Source: Lewinellaceae bacterium
GTDB taxonomy: Bacteria > Bacteroidota > Bacteroidia > Chitinophagales > Saprospiraceae
Reading direction: 5' to 3'
NCBI GenBank assembly: GCA_020636045.1
Contig: JACJYP010000002.1
Location: forward strand, 421,501-485,500
Length of the DNA stretch: 64,000 nucleotides
Shown: positions 34,376-42,733 of the stretch, piece by piece
Layout: each line of letters starts with the position of its first letter
Position numbering within the stretch: the stretch's first letter is position 1
The notes under the pieces: model-generated
What the model saw: only the letters and a program-made list of their open reading frames with translations
Databases searched by the model: none
Told to the model about the DNA's origin: nothing
Made by a program: the position numbers and the translations under genes

Positions 34376-35176
34376 ATGAAAATTCTCATTTTAGGCGGTG
34401 GTAATATGGGCCTTACTTATGCCCAAAGTTTTCTGCGCAGCCGCATTGTAACCTCCGACAACATGATGGTGCTTTGCCGTTCCTATGAAAAGGCCAACCA
34501 CCTGAGCCAGACCCATGAGGGCCGCTTCTTCAGCGACCCGCGTCACTGCGTGCCCGAAGCCGATCTGCATATTCTCGCGGTAAAGCCGCAGGATGCACCG
34601 AAATTGTTCGAAGAAGTCAGCGGGCTGGTACAGCCGGGCCAGGTATTTCTCAGCATCATGGCAGGGGTGCGCCTGAGCGCCATTTCGGCTGCGCTGGGCG
34701 TGGAAAAAGTCATACGGGCGATGCCCAACCTGCCGGCGCAGATTGGCGCAGGTGTCACGGCTTTTACCTCCACCGATGCGGTGACGCGCATCGAACTGGT
34801 GATGGTGCAAAACCTGCTCAGCACCACCGGGAAAACGCTTTATGTGGAAAGAGAGGACCTGATCGACGCCTGTACGGCGATCTCGGGGTCGGGACCTGCC
34901 TACGTTTACTTTTTTATGAATGCGATGATAGAAGCAGCAATCAAAATGGGTTTCTCATTATCGGAAGCGGAATTACTTGTCAGTCAGACTTTTACGGGCG
35001 CCGTTGATCTGTATAACAAGGCCGACCTTAGCTGCGGCGACTGGATCGCCCGGGTATCTTCGAAAGGCGGTACTACCGAAGCCGCCATGGAGATATTTCG
35101 AAAAACGGCCCTCCATGAGGACATTATTGCAGGCGCCAACGCCGCTATGGAACGCGCGCGGGAACTGGGTCGCTAA
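34376..35176 (+). CDS. proC: Pyrroline-5-carboxylate reductase
   Basis: 266 aa, normal ProC length. N-terminal Rossmann motif ILILGGGNMGLTYAQSFLRS, then ADLHILAVKPQDAPKLFEEV, VFLSIMAGVRLSAISAALG, VIRAMPNLPAQIGAGVTAF and the C-terminal signature AISGSGPAYVYFFMNAMIEA plus SKGGTTEAAMEIF. It makes the last step of proline biosynthesis with NAD(P)H. It is divergent from iaaA with a 91-bp gap and followed by the CBS-domain gene after about 140 bp. Confidence 0.95.
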   Translation: MKILILGGGNMGLTYAQSFLRSRIVTSDNMMVLCRSYEKANHLSQTHEGRFFSDPRHCVPEADLHILAVKPQDAPKLFEEVSGLVQPGQVFLSIMAGVRLSAISAALGVEKVIRAMPNLPAQIGAGVTAFTSTDAVTRIELVMVQNLLSTTGKTLYVEREDLIDACTAISGSGPAYVYFFMNAMIEAAIKMGFSLSEAELLVSQTFTGAVDLYNKADLSCGDWIARVSSKGGTTEAAMEIFRKTALHEDIIAGANAAMERARELGR

Positions 35177-35317
35177 AAGCCGTTTCGGGCTGCTAAAGCA
35201 AGGATAAATACTGTTAAAGTTGCAAGTTCGGGCAATTTTTCTTTTGGAAGTCAGGCGACATTTACCTACTTTCGGGTCAGACAAATTCCCTTTCACTGTA
35301 AAAAAACTTTGCAGCCT

Positions 35318-35746
35318 ATGATGAATGAACTTGTACACACGCACATGACGAAAAACGTCATTACCCTTCATCCTGAAAATACGCTCGACGAGGCGCGGAG
35401 CATCATGCTGGACAAGCGGATACACCACCTCCCGATCGTTCAGGATAAGGTTTTGGTCGGTATCATCACATCATGGGACTTTTTCAAACTCGGGAAATCC
35501 GTGGAGGAATACAAAACCATGAAAGTGAAAGACATCATGACCACCAGGATTGCAACCCTGGATCCCGACCAGCACCTGGGCGCCGTAGCGGAAGTACTGA
35601 TGGAGCACCTGTTCCACGCCGTACCGATCGTGAACGAGAAACAGGAACTGATGGGAATTGTGACCAGTACGGACATCCTCCGCTACGCGCACAAGAAGGA
35701 GTACCCTGCCAATCTGGATAAATTTGTACCGGAGAACATGGTATAG
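35318..35746 (+). CDS. Two-CBS-domain protein
   Basis: 142 aa from the ATG at 35318 (35321 is equally possible; the TTG at 35309 is less likely). Two CBS motifs fill the protein: VHTHMTKNVITLHPENTLDE with IHHLPIVQDKVLVGIITSWD, and VKDIMTTRIATLDPDQHLGA with FHAVPIVNEKQELMGIVTST. Paired CBS domains form a Bateman module that binds adenine nucleotides; stand-alone versions often regulate other proteins. Target unknown. Confidence 0.92.
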   Translation: MMNELVHTHMTKNVITLHPENTLDEARSIMLDKRIHHLPIVQDKVLVGIITSWDFFKLGKSVEEYKTMKVKDIMTTRIATLDPDQHLGAVAEVLMEHLFHAVPIVNEKQELMGIVTSTDILRYAHKKEYPANLDKFVPENMV

Positions 35747-35777
35747 CGCCTGACAGAACGTTTTTTGTTGACAAGAA

Positions 35778-35820
35778 AACGCCGCTGCGACCGATTGATG
35801 TTGCGGCGGCGTTCGCATTT
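35778..35820 (+). terminator. Intrinsic terminator after the CBS gene
   Basis: AACGCCGCTGCGAC (35778-35791) pairs with GTTGCGGCGGCGTT (35800-35813), 12 of 14 positions Watson-Crick plus wobble, followed by CGCATTTTT. Confidence 0.75.
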
Positions 35821-35823
35821 TTA

Positions 35824-35865
35824 AGAACGTGTTCGGGCCTGGCGCAAAAATCCCGAACACGTTCT
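35824..35865. repeat. 14-bp perfect inverted repeat
   Basis: AGAACGTGTTCGGG (35824-35837) and CCCGAACACGTTCT (35852-35865) are exact complements around a 14-nt loop, directly after the CBS terminator and upstream of the SRPBCC gene. It could be a second terminator stem or an operator. The AGAACGTT half-site also occurs at 8199-8206 and 35756-35763. Confidence 0.6.
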
Positions 35866-35917
35866 AAACCTGAAGTGTTCTGAGGTGTTTTTCAGCCACA
35901 AGACATTTATCCGAACG

Positions 35918-36406
35918 ATGGCTGTATATACGCTCAAACGCGTTCAGCGCCTGCCCATACCCGTTGAAAAGGCCTGGACCTTCTTTTCCTCCCCCCGCAA
36001 CCTGAAAGAGATCACCCCTCCTTATATGGGTTTCCACATCACTTCCGACCCGGACTTTCTGGACGGGATGTATCCGGGCCAGGTGATCACCTACACCGTA
36101 AAGCCGCTGCTCGGCATTCCGCTATACTGGATGACCGAGATCACCCATGTGGAACAGGGGAAATATTTTGTCGACGAACAACGGGCAGGGCCTTATGCAT
36201 TGTGGCACCATCAGCACCATTTCAAGGCCGTGCAGGGCGGTGTGGAAATGACCGATCTGCTGCACTACCGGCTGCCCCTGGGGCCGCTCGGCGAGCTGGC
36301 GAACCTGTTGTTCGTACGCCGGCAACTCGAGAAGATCTTTGATTTTCGCAGAGAAAAACTGAAAGCCATGTTCGGCACGATGCAGGTGCCCCTGACAGCT
36401 CCCTGA
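35918..36406 (+). CDS. SRPBCC/START-like ligand-binding protein
   Basis: 162 aa from the ATG at 35918; the in-frame upstream extension from 35885 has no signal or homologous character. The START/polyketide-cyclase fold shows as LKRVQRLPIPVEKAWTFFSS, PRNLKEITPPYMGFHIT, GQVITYTVKPLLGIPLYWMT, YFVDEQRAGPYALWHHQHHF and MTDLLHYRLPLGPLGELANL. Members bind hydrophobic ligands; related proteins are annotated as CDP-paratose-2-epimerase-like or cell-division-inhibitor-like by homology only. Cytoplasmic, no signal peptide. Function not known. Confidence 0.85.
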   Translation: MAVYTLKRVQRLPIPVEKAWTFFSSPRNLKEITPPYMGFHITSDPDFLDGMYPGQVITYTVKPLLGIPLYWMTEITHVEQGKYFVDEQRAGPYALWHHQHHFKAVQGGVEMTDLLHYRLPLGPLGELANLLFVRRQLEKIFDFRREKLKAMFGTMQVPLTAP

Positions 36407-36418
36407 CGAACGGCGTAT

Positions 36419-36877
36419 TCAAAAATCCACAAGTTCCACGTCAAAGAGCAACACAGTGTTGGGCGCGATCGGTCCGTAGCCGGAAGGGCCGTATGCCAGG
36501 TAGGAAGGCAGCAACAATGTGCCTTTGCCCCCTTTTTTCAGCAGGGGAATGCCTTCCTGCCATCCGAATATCACTCCTGCCAGCGAGAATTGCACCGTTT
36601 CACTTCCGGTCGTTTCGTCGAACACCGACCCGTCAAGGCGGTAACCTTTGTATTTTACCGTTACAGTGGACTGCAATGTCGGGTGGTTGCCGGTGCCTTC
36701 TTTTGTGATGATGTAGTGGAGTCCGGAAGGGGTCGATTCCGCAGTCAGCCCGTTGGCGGCCAGGTAGTCGTCGATCTTTTGCAAGTCTTCCTGAAACTGC
36801 TCTTCAGGGCTGAGGGTTTTATCGCAGGAAAACAGCAGCAGGCTGCAGCAGGCAGCCAGGAAAGTCAGGTAGCGCAT
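36419..36877 (-). CDS. FKBP-type peptidyl-prolyl isomerase lipoprotein
   Basis: 152 aa from the ATG at 36877, chosen because it starts the lipoprotein signal MRYLTFLAACCSLLLFSC (Cys18). About 40 residues of linker (EEQFQEDLQKIDDYLAANGL) precede the FKBP domain: YIITKEGTGNHPTLQSTVTV, KYKGYRLDGSVFDETTGSET, VIFGWQEGIPLLKKGGKGTL, LPSYLAYGPSGYGPIAPNTV. It catalyses prolyl cis/trans isomerisation in the periplasm or at the membrane. Convergent with the SRPBCC gene (12 bp gap), divergent from the DUF1990 gene. Confidence 0.93.
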   Translation of the reverse strand: MRYLTFLAACCSLLLFSCDKTLSPEEQFQEDLQKIDDYLAANGLTAESTPSGLHYIITKEGTGNHPTLQSTVTVKYKGYRLDGSVFDETTGSETVQFSLAGVIFGWQEGIPLLKKGGKGTLLLPSYLAYGPSGYGPIAPNTVLLFDVELVDF

Positions 36878-36961
36878 TGTGTTTAAAAATTTGGCGAAGG
36901 TAAAATTCTTCAAACGACACGAACAAACCTTTTGTACGGTTCGTTTACACCACAAAAAACA

Positions 36962-37537
36962 ATGCTTTTTCTGAAAGAACCCGCCCCCGCGACACGACGC
37001 GACTTTATTAGCAGCGAAGAAAAACGCCCATTCAGTTACGGGGAAGTAGGGCTGTCGAATACTCCCGATCCGGTCGCCGGTTTCGACAATGACCTGAATG
37101 TCGCATCACTGGGGCAGGGCGATCGGGTATGGGAGGCAGCGAAGGAAGCCATCCGGTGCTGGAAAATGTTTCCCGGCGGCTGGGCGAATATTTGGCCCGA
37201 TGATACTCCCATCCGGGAAGGCGGCGTAGTGACCATGGCAGCCCGGGTGATGGGTTTGTGGTGGCTCAACAGTTGCCGCATCGTCTATGTGATCGACAAC
37301 GACCGGCAGTTCGGCTTTGCGTACGGCACCCTGCCCGGGCACGTGGAATGCGGTGAGGAGTTGTTCCTCGTAGAACGCGACGGCAGCGGCGCAGTGCAAT
37401 ATTCCATCCGCGCCTTCTCACGACCCCGGCACTGGCTAGCCCGACTGGGATATCCGCTTGCCCGTGCTTACCAGCGCAAATTTGTGCGCGATTCTCAACG
37501 ATCTATGATCAATTTTATACAACAGCACGGCTTATGA
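36962..37537 (+). CDS. DUF1990 (UPF0548) family protein
   Basis: 191 aa from the ATG at 36962. The DUF1990 pattern is recognisable: FSYGEVGLSNTP near the N-terminus, VWEAAKEAIRCWKMFPGGWA, REGGVVTMAARVMGLWWLNS, CRIVYVIDNDRQFGFAYGTL, PGHVECGEELFLVERDGSGA, and YSIRAFSRPRHWLARLGYPL. Family function is undefined. It overlaps by 4 bp the YndJ-like membrane-protein gene, so the two are translationally coupled and probably act together. Confidence 0.85.
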   Translation: MLFLKEPAPATRRDFISSEEKRPFSYGEVGLSNTPDPVAGFDNDLNVASLGQGDRVWEAAKEAIRCWKMFPGGWANIWPDDTPIREGGVVTMAARVMGLWWLNSCRIVYVIDNDRQFGFAYGTLPGHVECGEELFLVERDGSGAVQYSIRAFSRPRHWLARLGYPLARAYQRKFVRDSQRSMINFIQQHGL

Positions 37538-38424
37538 AACGTATAGCGCCTCTGGCCGGCTGGCTAATATTCCTGCTGCTCGCCGATGATGCATTGCTCA
37601 TGGAGCACTGGGAGGCGGCATTGGTCGCATTGGCGGCGTTGACATTGGTGCCGGCGGGACTGCGATTATCAGGCATCGACGACGGGCCGGTTTATTATGC
37701 AACTGCAGCGATGTTCTGCGTTGCTTACCTGCAATATCCGGGCATATACGCTCCGTTATGGGCGCTCCCGTACACACTGCTGGCTGCCTGGCTGGCAATG
37801 CGGGAGACAGCAGCAATCGCCACCCCGGGAAAATGGCGCCTTGAGGACTGGATGCGATGGGCAGCCCTTGTCTACTGGGCGACCGGCGCCGTGTGGGCGC
37901 TGAGTTTTCTGGCAGGCTGGCGTCCGCTTGATTTTGATGCCGTGATCGTTGGGCTCACGGCGGCGCATTTTCATGTGGCCGGTTTTGTTCTGACCGTTAT
38001 CGCATGTTGTCTTCTGGAGGCTTCCGTGGCGCCACCTGTTGTCAGACCGGTGGCACTGGCGACCCTGTTGGGTATGCCGATGGTGGCGGCAGGCATTACC
38101 CTGACGAAATTAGGATACCCGACCGGCATCGAAAGCGCGGCGGCGACAGGCTTTGCTGTTTTGGCATTTGCTGTGGCCGTTTTGCAGATAAAACTTGCGT
38201 TTCACAACCATTTTCCACGGCCTGCGCGCATATTGTGGCTGATCGGGGCTTGCTGTCTGATTGCCGGCGCGGCCCTCGCTGCGCTGTACGCCCTGCGTTT
38301 TTATTACCCTTCGGAATGGGCAAATATTCCTTTTATGAAACGCTGGCACGGTACCCTCAACACTGCGGGTTTCGGGCTGCTGAGCCTGTGGGGCTGGGAA
38401 ACGGCTCGGAGAGTTGGCAGATGA
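37534..38424 (+). CDS. YndJ-like integral membrane protein
   Basis: 296 aa with about eight or nine hydrophobic segments (APLAGWLIFLLLADDALLME, ALVALAALTLVPAGLRLSG, YATAAMFCVAYLQYPGIYAP, LVYWATGAVWALSFLAGWRP, HFHVAGFVLTVIACCLLEAS, RPVALATLLGMPMVAAGITL, ATGFAVLAFAVAVLQIKLAF, LIGACCLIAGAALAALYALR). The LTAAHFHVAGF motif matches the YndJ-like family. Translationally coupled to the DUF1990 gene (ATGA overlap). No biochemical role is known to me. Confidence 0.75.
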   Translation: MKRIAPLAGWLIFLLLADDALLMEHWEAALVALAALTLVPAGLRLSGIDDGPVYYATAAMFCVAYLQYPGIYAPLWALPYTLLAAWLAMRETAAIATPGKWRLEDWMRWAALVYWATGAVWALSFLAGWRPLDFDAVIVGLTAAHFHVAGFVLTVIACCLLEASVAPPVVRPVALATLLGMPMVAAGITLTKLGYPTGIESAAATGFAVLAFAVAVLQIKLAFHNHFPRPARILWLIGACCLIAGAALAALYALRFYYPSEWANIPFMKRWHGTLNTAGFGLLSLWGWETARRVGR

Positions 38425-38558
38425 CAGTAGCAGTTGGCAGTTGGCACGAGTACTTCGGGGCATAAAGGGAGTTGAACGTTTTAAGCGAATAAAATCGCCT
38501 CACTTTTTCACGTTTCGGTACTACTGCCAACTGCCACTGAAAACTGCCGACTGCAACC
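38413..38558. repeat. Intergenic short GTTGGCAGT/ACTGCCAAC repeats
   Basis: Between the YndJ-like gene and the DAHP synthase stop, GTTGGCAG occurs at 38413-38420, 38432-38439 and again at 38439 onward in part, while CTGCCAACTGCCACTGAAAA and CTGCCGACTGC occur in inverted orientation at 38524-38554. The stretch can fold back on itself and may end transcription of both convergent genes. No gene is seen here. Confidence 0.5.
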
Positions 38559-38562
38559 GCCC

Positions 38563-39642
38563 CTACTCCGGCCGCTGGGCCGTTGTTTCCTGTTGCATTA
38601 CTTCCTGTTGATGGGCGATGCTTTCCTGATGTACTGCCGTCAGGTATTTCTCGATGAATTCGTTGTTCAATCCGCGCAGGCGACCCTGCTGGTATCCTTT
38701 TTCGAGTATTTCGTTCCAGCGTGTGGATTGCAGGATCGAGATGTTGTTGCGCAATTTGTAGCGGCCAATGTCTTCGGCTACGCGCATGCGCCGGGCAAGC
38801 AGGTTGAGCAGTTCCATGTCGATCTCGTCGATCTTGTGGCGCAGATTTTCAATATGTTCGAGGAATTCGGGATTGTCGGTCGTTTCGCGGCGAACGACCA
38901 GGCGCTGCAGCATTTCCCGGTACACGAAAGGTGTGATCTGCTGTTTGGCGTCGCTCCATGCATCATCGGGTGTGGGATGTACCTCTGTCATCAGGCCATC
39001 GTAGTTAAGGTCAAACGCCTGTTGCGCTACTTCGAGCAGGTCTTCCCGGTTGCCGCAGATATGCGAGTTGTCGCAGATCAGGGGGAGGTCCGGCATACGC
39101 CGCCGCAATTCGATCGGGATCTCCCAATAAGGGGCGTTGCGGAATTTTGATTTGGCGTAAGCCGAAAATCCGCGGTGAATGGCGCCGATCTGCGTGACAC
39201 CGGCGTTTCGGATGCGCTCGATGGCGCCGACCCAGAGATCGAGGTCCGGGTTCACGGGGTTTTTGACCAAAACCGGCACATCGACACCGCGCAGGGCATC
39301 GGCGATCTCCTGAACGGAGAAGGGATTTACCGTGGAGCGCGCGCCCACCCACAACACATCGATCCCGTGCTTCAGCGCTTCGTACACCTGGTTGCCGTTG
39401 GCGACCTCGATGGTAATGCGCAGGCCGGTTTCCTGTTTCACTTGCCGCAGCCAGGGCAGTGCGGTGGCTCCGTTGCCCTCGAATGCGCCCGGGCGGGTGC
39501 GGGGTTTCCAGACGCCGGCGCGGAAAAGATCGACCCCCGCGTCTGCAAGTCTGCGGGCGGTTTCGAGTACCTGTTCTTCTGTTTCCGCCGAGCAGGGCCC
39601 GGCGATCAAAAAGGGATGATTGTTTTGTTTTTTTAGTAACAT
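38563..39642 (-). CDS. Bifunctional DAHP synthase (KdsA-like, type I-beta) / chorismate mutase
   Basis: 359 aa from the ATG at 39642; the longer frame to 39699 lacks support. The DAHP synthase domain (about 1-265) has FLIAGPCSAETEEQVLETAR, FRAGVWKPRTRPGAFEGNGA, LWVGARSTVNPFSVQEIADA, VLVKNPVNPDLDLWVGAIER, IGAIHRGFSAYAKSKFRNAP and LICDNSHICGNREDL. The C-terminal part (about 270-350) is an AroQ-type chorismate mutase: LRHKIDEIDMELLNLLARRM, RVAEDIGRYKLRNNISILQS. One polypeptide thus covers the entry step and the chorismate-to-prephenate branch step of Phe/Tyr synthesis. Last gene of the operon, 81 bp after tyrA. Confidence 0.93.
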   Translation of the reverse strand: MLLKKQNNHPFLIAGPCSAETEEQVLETARRLADAGVDLFRAGVWKPRTRPGAFEGNGATALPWLRQVKQETGLRITIEVANGNQVYEALKHGIDVLWVGARSTVNPFSVQEIADALRGVDVPVLVKNPVNPDLDLWVGAIERIRNAGVTQIGAIHRGFSAYAKSKFRNAPYWEIPIELRRRMPDLPLICDNSHICGNREDLLEVAQQAFDLNYDGLMTEVHPTPDDAWSDAKQQITPFVYREMLQRLVVRRETTDNPEFLEHIENLRHKIDEIDMELLNLLARRMRVAEDIGRYKLRNNISILQSTRWNEILEKGYQQGRLRGLNNEFIEKYLTAVHQESIAHQQEVMQQETTAQRPE

Positions 39643-39723
39643 AAGGCAGCGTTTTTTATGGATGGATTGCAAAATGTAGTTCTGATCGGATGGTAACAAT
39701 GTCCGTTTATACCGGAGCGCCCA

Positions 39724-40566
39724 TCATCCGATGATCCTTCTGATATCGTTGGCGTGATGGATCAGGGCGTCGAAGGTGGAAAAGTCTTTTTTGATCAACA
39801 GGGTGCGGAATCTGCTGACGGTATTGATGAATTCGTCGAGCACGTCGAGTACGTTGTCGCGGTTCTGACGGAAAATAGGGATCCAGGTATCCGGATTGCT
39901 TTTGGCGAGGCGTACGGTGCTGCTGAAACCACCACTGGCAAGTTCGAAGATACGCTGCTCTTCGCGTTCTTTTTCCAGTACCGTGAGCGCCAGGGCAAAC
40001 GAAGCGATATGCGAAATATGGCTCACATACGCCACGTGCAGGTCGTGGTCGGGCCCGTTAAGGTACGTGAGGCGCATGCCCAGCGACTCATACAGCCTGC
40101 GGCAAACTTCCAGTGCCTCCGGAGCGCTTTTTTCTACGTCGGTAAACACACAGCATTTGTCGCGGAAAAGCCCGCGGACCGCAGCCTCCGGGCCGGAATA
40201 TTCCGTACCGGCCATAGGGTGCGTGGCCACGAAATGCGCGCGCTTCGAGTGGCCTTCCACCGATTGCAGTACGGGCATTTTGGTGGAGCCGACATCGAGC
40301 ACGACCTGATCTCCGTTCACGAGATCGAGTACCTGTGGGAGCAAGGTGGTAAGGCTGTCTACCGGCGTGGCGACGACGATCACTTCGCTTTGCCGGACAG
40401 CCTCTTCCAATGGCAGCACTTCGTCGACAATGCCGAGGGCAATCGCTTTTTCGCCGTGCGCGCAGTCATTGTCCACACCGATAATATGCCGGGCAAATCC
40501 CTGCTCCCGCAGCCCCAGGCCGATAGAGCCGCCAATAAGTCCTAATCCGATAATGGTGACAATCAT
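39724..40566 (-). CDS. tyrA: Prephenate dehydrogenase
   Basis: 280 aa. NAD-binding N-terminus IVTIIGLGLIGGSIGLGLRE with the acidic ribose contact VDND, then EVIVVATPVDSLTTLLPQVL, LDVGSTKMPVLQSVEGHSKR, FVATHPMAGTEYSGPEAA (catalytic His region) and YVSHISHIASFALALTVLEK. It oxidatively decarboxylates prephenate to 4-hydroxyphenylpyruvate. No ACT domain is fused. The ATG overlaps the aminotransferase stop by 4 bp, and the downstream gene is the DAHP synthase-mutase. Confidence 0.93.
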   Translation of the reverse strand: MIVTIIGLGLIGGSIGLGLREQGFARHIIGVDNDCAHGEKAIALGIVDEVLPLEEAVRQSEVIVVATPVDSLTTLLPQVLDLVNGDQVVLDVGSTKMPVLQSVEGHSKRAHFVATHPMAGTEYSGPEAAVRGLFRDKCCVFTDVEKSAPEALEVCRRLYESLGMRLTYLNGPDHDLHVAYVSHISHIASFALALTVLEKEREEQRIFELASGGFSSTVRLAKSNPDTWIPIFRQNRDNVLDVLDEFINTVSRFRTLLIKKDFSTFDALIHHANDIRRIIG

Positions 40567-41774
40567 GTAGTCCGAATGTTTTGATGAACAGGGTCAGAAA
40601 TAGGTGTCGTTGCGTTTTTTTGAGGCTGAACGATCCGGGACAGCGCCTGTTCGAGCACCTCGACCGTGCTGCACAGCGAAAGGCGGATGAAGCGGTCGCC
40701 GTTGGAGCCGAAAATGCCGCCGGGGGTGAGGAACAGATGTTTTTCCTGCAACAGTTCGTCGCTCAAGGCATAGGCGTCGCGATATCGTTCGGGTATTTCC
40801 GCCCACAGGAACATTCCCTGCTGGGCCTTGTCGAAGCGGCAACCCAGGGCCTCCATGATGGCTTCCGCCACCTGCCGCCTTTTCCGGTACAGGTCGTTCA
40901 GGCCGGCATACCAGTCGCCGGGCAGCTGCAGTGCCCGTACCGCAGCCTGCTGCACCGCCAGAAATTGCCCGCTGTCCATGTTGCTTTTGAAGCGCAACAC
41001 GGCCTTCAGGTAATCGCTGTGCCCCAGCAGGGCGCCTACGCGCCAACCGGCCATATTGTGCGATTTGGACAGCGAATTCAGTTCAATGGCTACTTCCGCT
41101 GCGCCTTCTGCCGCCAGTATGCTGCGCGGGATCTCGTTCAGGATAAAACTGTACGGGTTGTCGTGGACGATCAGAATATTGTGCCGGGCGCCGAAATCGA
41201 CGAGGTCCCGGAAGGCTTGTTCCGAACCCGGAGCGCCGGTCGGCATGTGCGGATAGTTGGCCCAAAGCACTTTCACCTTCGCCAGATCGCTGCTTTCCAG
41301 GCTGTCGAGATCGGGCAGCCATCCACCCTTCGCTTTCAGGTCATAGGTCCGCACTTCGGCGCCCGCCAGCAGCGACGCCGCGCGGTATGCGGGGTAGCCG
41401 GGATCGGGCACCAGCGCCACGTCGCCGGGCTCCAGAAAAGCCATCGCGATGTGAACAATACCTTCTTTCGAGCCGATCAGGGGCAGGACTTCGCTGCCGG
41501 GATCAAGCGAAACGCCGTAGTGACGCCCGTACCAGTCTGCCCACGCTTCGCGCAAGGCGGCAATACCCGTATAGGACTGATAACCGTGCGATCGGGCATT
41601 TTCCGATGTGGAATGCAGGGCTTCGATCACATCGGGATGAGGCGGCTGGTCCGGCGAACCGATGCCCAGGTTTAGCACGGGCAATCCTTCCGCCTGCATG
41701 CGCGCGATCTCGCGCAGTTTTCCGGCAAAATAGTATTCACTGACCAGGTCGAGGCGTTTGGCTGCTGTGATCAT
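40563..41774 (-). CDS. Class I/II aminotransferase of the aromatic operon
   Basis: 403 aa PLP enzyme. Motifs: VLNLGIGSPDQPPHPDVIEA, SYTGIAALREAWADWYGRHY, LPLIGSKEGIVHIAMAFLEP, VALVPDPGYPAYRAAS, LWANYPHMPTGAPGS (Asn-Pro region altered to NYPHMPTG), HDNPYSFI and the PLP lysine in LNSLSKSHNMAGWRVGALLG. Sequence character is near LL-diaminopimelate/aspartate aminotransferases, but its 4-bp overlaps with both pheA and tyrA argue that it transaminates phenylpyruvate and hydroxyphenylpyruvate, the last step of the pathway. Confidence 0.9.
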   Translation of the reverse strand: MITAAKRLDLVSEYYFAGKLREIARMQAEGLPVLNLGIGSPDQPPHPDVIEALHSTSENARSHGYQSYTGIAALREAWADWYGRHYGVSLDPGSEVLPLIGSKEGIVHIAMAFLEPGDVALVPDPGYPAYRAASLLAGAEVRTYDLKAKGGWLPDLDSLESSDLAKVKVLWANYPHMPTGAPGSEQAFRDLVDFGARHNILIVHDNPYSFILNEIPRSILAAEGAAEVAIELNSLSKSHNMAGWRVGALLGHSDYLKAVLRFKSNMDSGQFLAVQQAAVRALQLPGDWYAGLNDLYRKRRQVAEAIMEALGCRFDKAQQGMFLWAEIPERYRDAYALSDELLQEKHLFLTPGGIFGSNGDRFIRLSLCSTVEVLEQALSRIVQPQKNATTPISDPVHQNIRTT

Positions 41775-42667
41775 AGGATGTGTGCACTTGAATCTGTGAT
41801 CGAATTCCGCTGTGCTGCTTCCGCCCCGCGATATACGCCCAGCACCTGCAGGGCGAGAGTGCGCGCGTATAGGTCACTGACGATCGCTTCCGTGCGGCCG
41901 GGCTCTGCTTTGAAGTCGACGATAAAATGATATTCCCAGGGCCTTTCCGGCAGCGGTACGGATTGTATTTTGGTCAGGTTGGCGCCATGGGCAGCAAGCA
42001 TTTGCAGGACGTTCGCCAGACTTCCGGAAGTATGTTGAAGCGTAAACGTGATCGATACCTTGTCAGCGCCGTCCGAGGGCCTTATTTCGCTTTTGCGGCG
42101 GACGACCAAAAAACGCGTGGCGTTTTGCGGAAAGGTTTCGATAGAAGGCGCCAGCACCGAAAGTCCGTACAACTCGGCTGCCAGGCTGCTTGCAACGGCG
42201 CCTGCCCGCCTGTTTTGCTCCCTGGCAATGGCGGCAGCGCTTTCGGCTGTGTCAGATGATTCCACCAAACGGATATGCGGATATTTTTTGAAAAAGGCGC
42301 TGCATTGTGCCAGCGCCATGGGGTGGCTGTGTACTTCGCACAAGTCGTCGATCGTAACACCGGGCAGTGCCAGCAGGTTTTGCCGGATCGGAAGGTACAC
42401 TTCGCCTTCCACGGCCAGGCCGCTTTCGAGCAGCAGCCGGTAGTTGCCGAGGATACTGCCGGCAATGCTATTTTCGATCGCCACAATGGCGGCATCTGCG
42501 ACAGCAGGGTCCGATGCTTTTTCGAACAGTTCGCTGAAAGACAGCGCGGGGATCAGTTCGGTCTGTTCGCCGAAGTACAACCGGGCCGCTACTTCGTGAA
42601 AGGCGCCCCGCACGCCCTGGATGACGATGCGTGCCCTGGATGGATCGTTTTCGTTGGATGCTCCCAT
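41771..42667 (-). CDS. pheA: Prephenate dehydratase with ACT domain
   Basis: 298 aa from the ATG at 42667 (a TTG at 42676 lies in the terminator tail). The dehydratase domain shows VIQGVRGAFHEVAARLYFGE, AIVAIENSIAGSILGNYRLL, VEGEVYLPIRQNLLALPGVT, VHSHPMALAQCSAFFKKYPH and FPQNATRFLVVRR. The C-terminal ACT domain (KVSITFTLQHTSGSLANVLQ, NLTKIQSVPLPERPWEYHFI) should bind phenylalanine for feedback control. First gene of the pheA-aminotransferase-tyrA-DAHPS/CM operon. It is preceded by an aromatic-rich leader peptide and a terminator 18 nt before the ATG. Confidence 0.94.
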   Translation of the reverse strand: MGASNENDPSRARIVIQGVRGAFHEVAARLYFGEQTELIPALSFSELFEKASDPAVADAAIVAIENSIAGSILGNYRLLLESGLAVEGEVYLPIRQNLLALPGVTIDDLCEVHSHPMALAQCSAFFKKYPHIRLVESSDTAESAAAIAREQNRRAGAVASSLAAELYGLSVLAPSIETFPQNATRFLVVRRKSEIRPSDGADKVSITFTLQHTSGSLANVLQMLAAHGANLTKIQSVPLPERPWEYHFIVDFKAEPGRTEAIVSDLYARTLALQVLGVYRGAEAAQRNSITDSSAHIL

Positions 42668-42674
42668 ACGGATC

Positions 42675-42715
42675 AAAATAAAAAAGGGAGTTCCTGCGCT
42701 CAGGAACTCCCTTTT
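42675..42715 (-). terminator. Attenuator terminator upstream of pheA
   Basis: On the minus strand GGGAGTTCCTG (42711-42701), loop AGCG, CAGGAACTCCC (42696-42686), then TTTTTTATTTT. An 11-bp perfect GC-rich stem, extended by A-T pairs, followed by a U-run, sits between the leader peptide and pheA in the transcribed direction, so it can only act as a conditional terminator for the operon. Confidence 0.9.
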
Positions 42716-42733
42716 CTGCTGATTTTAAATTGT

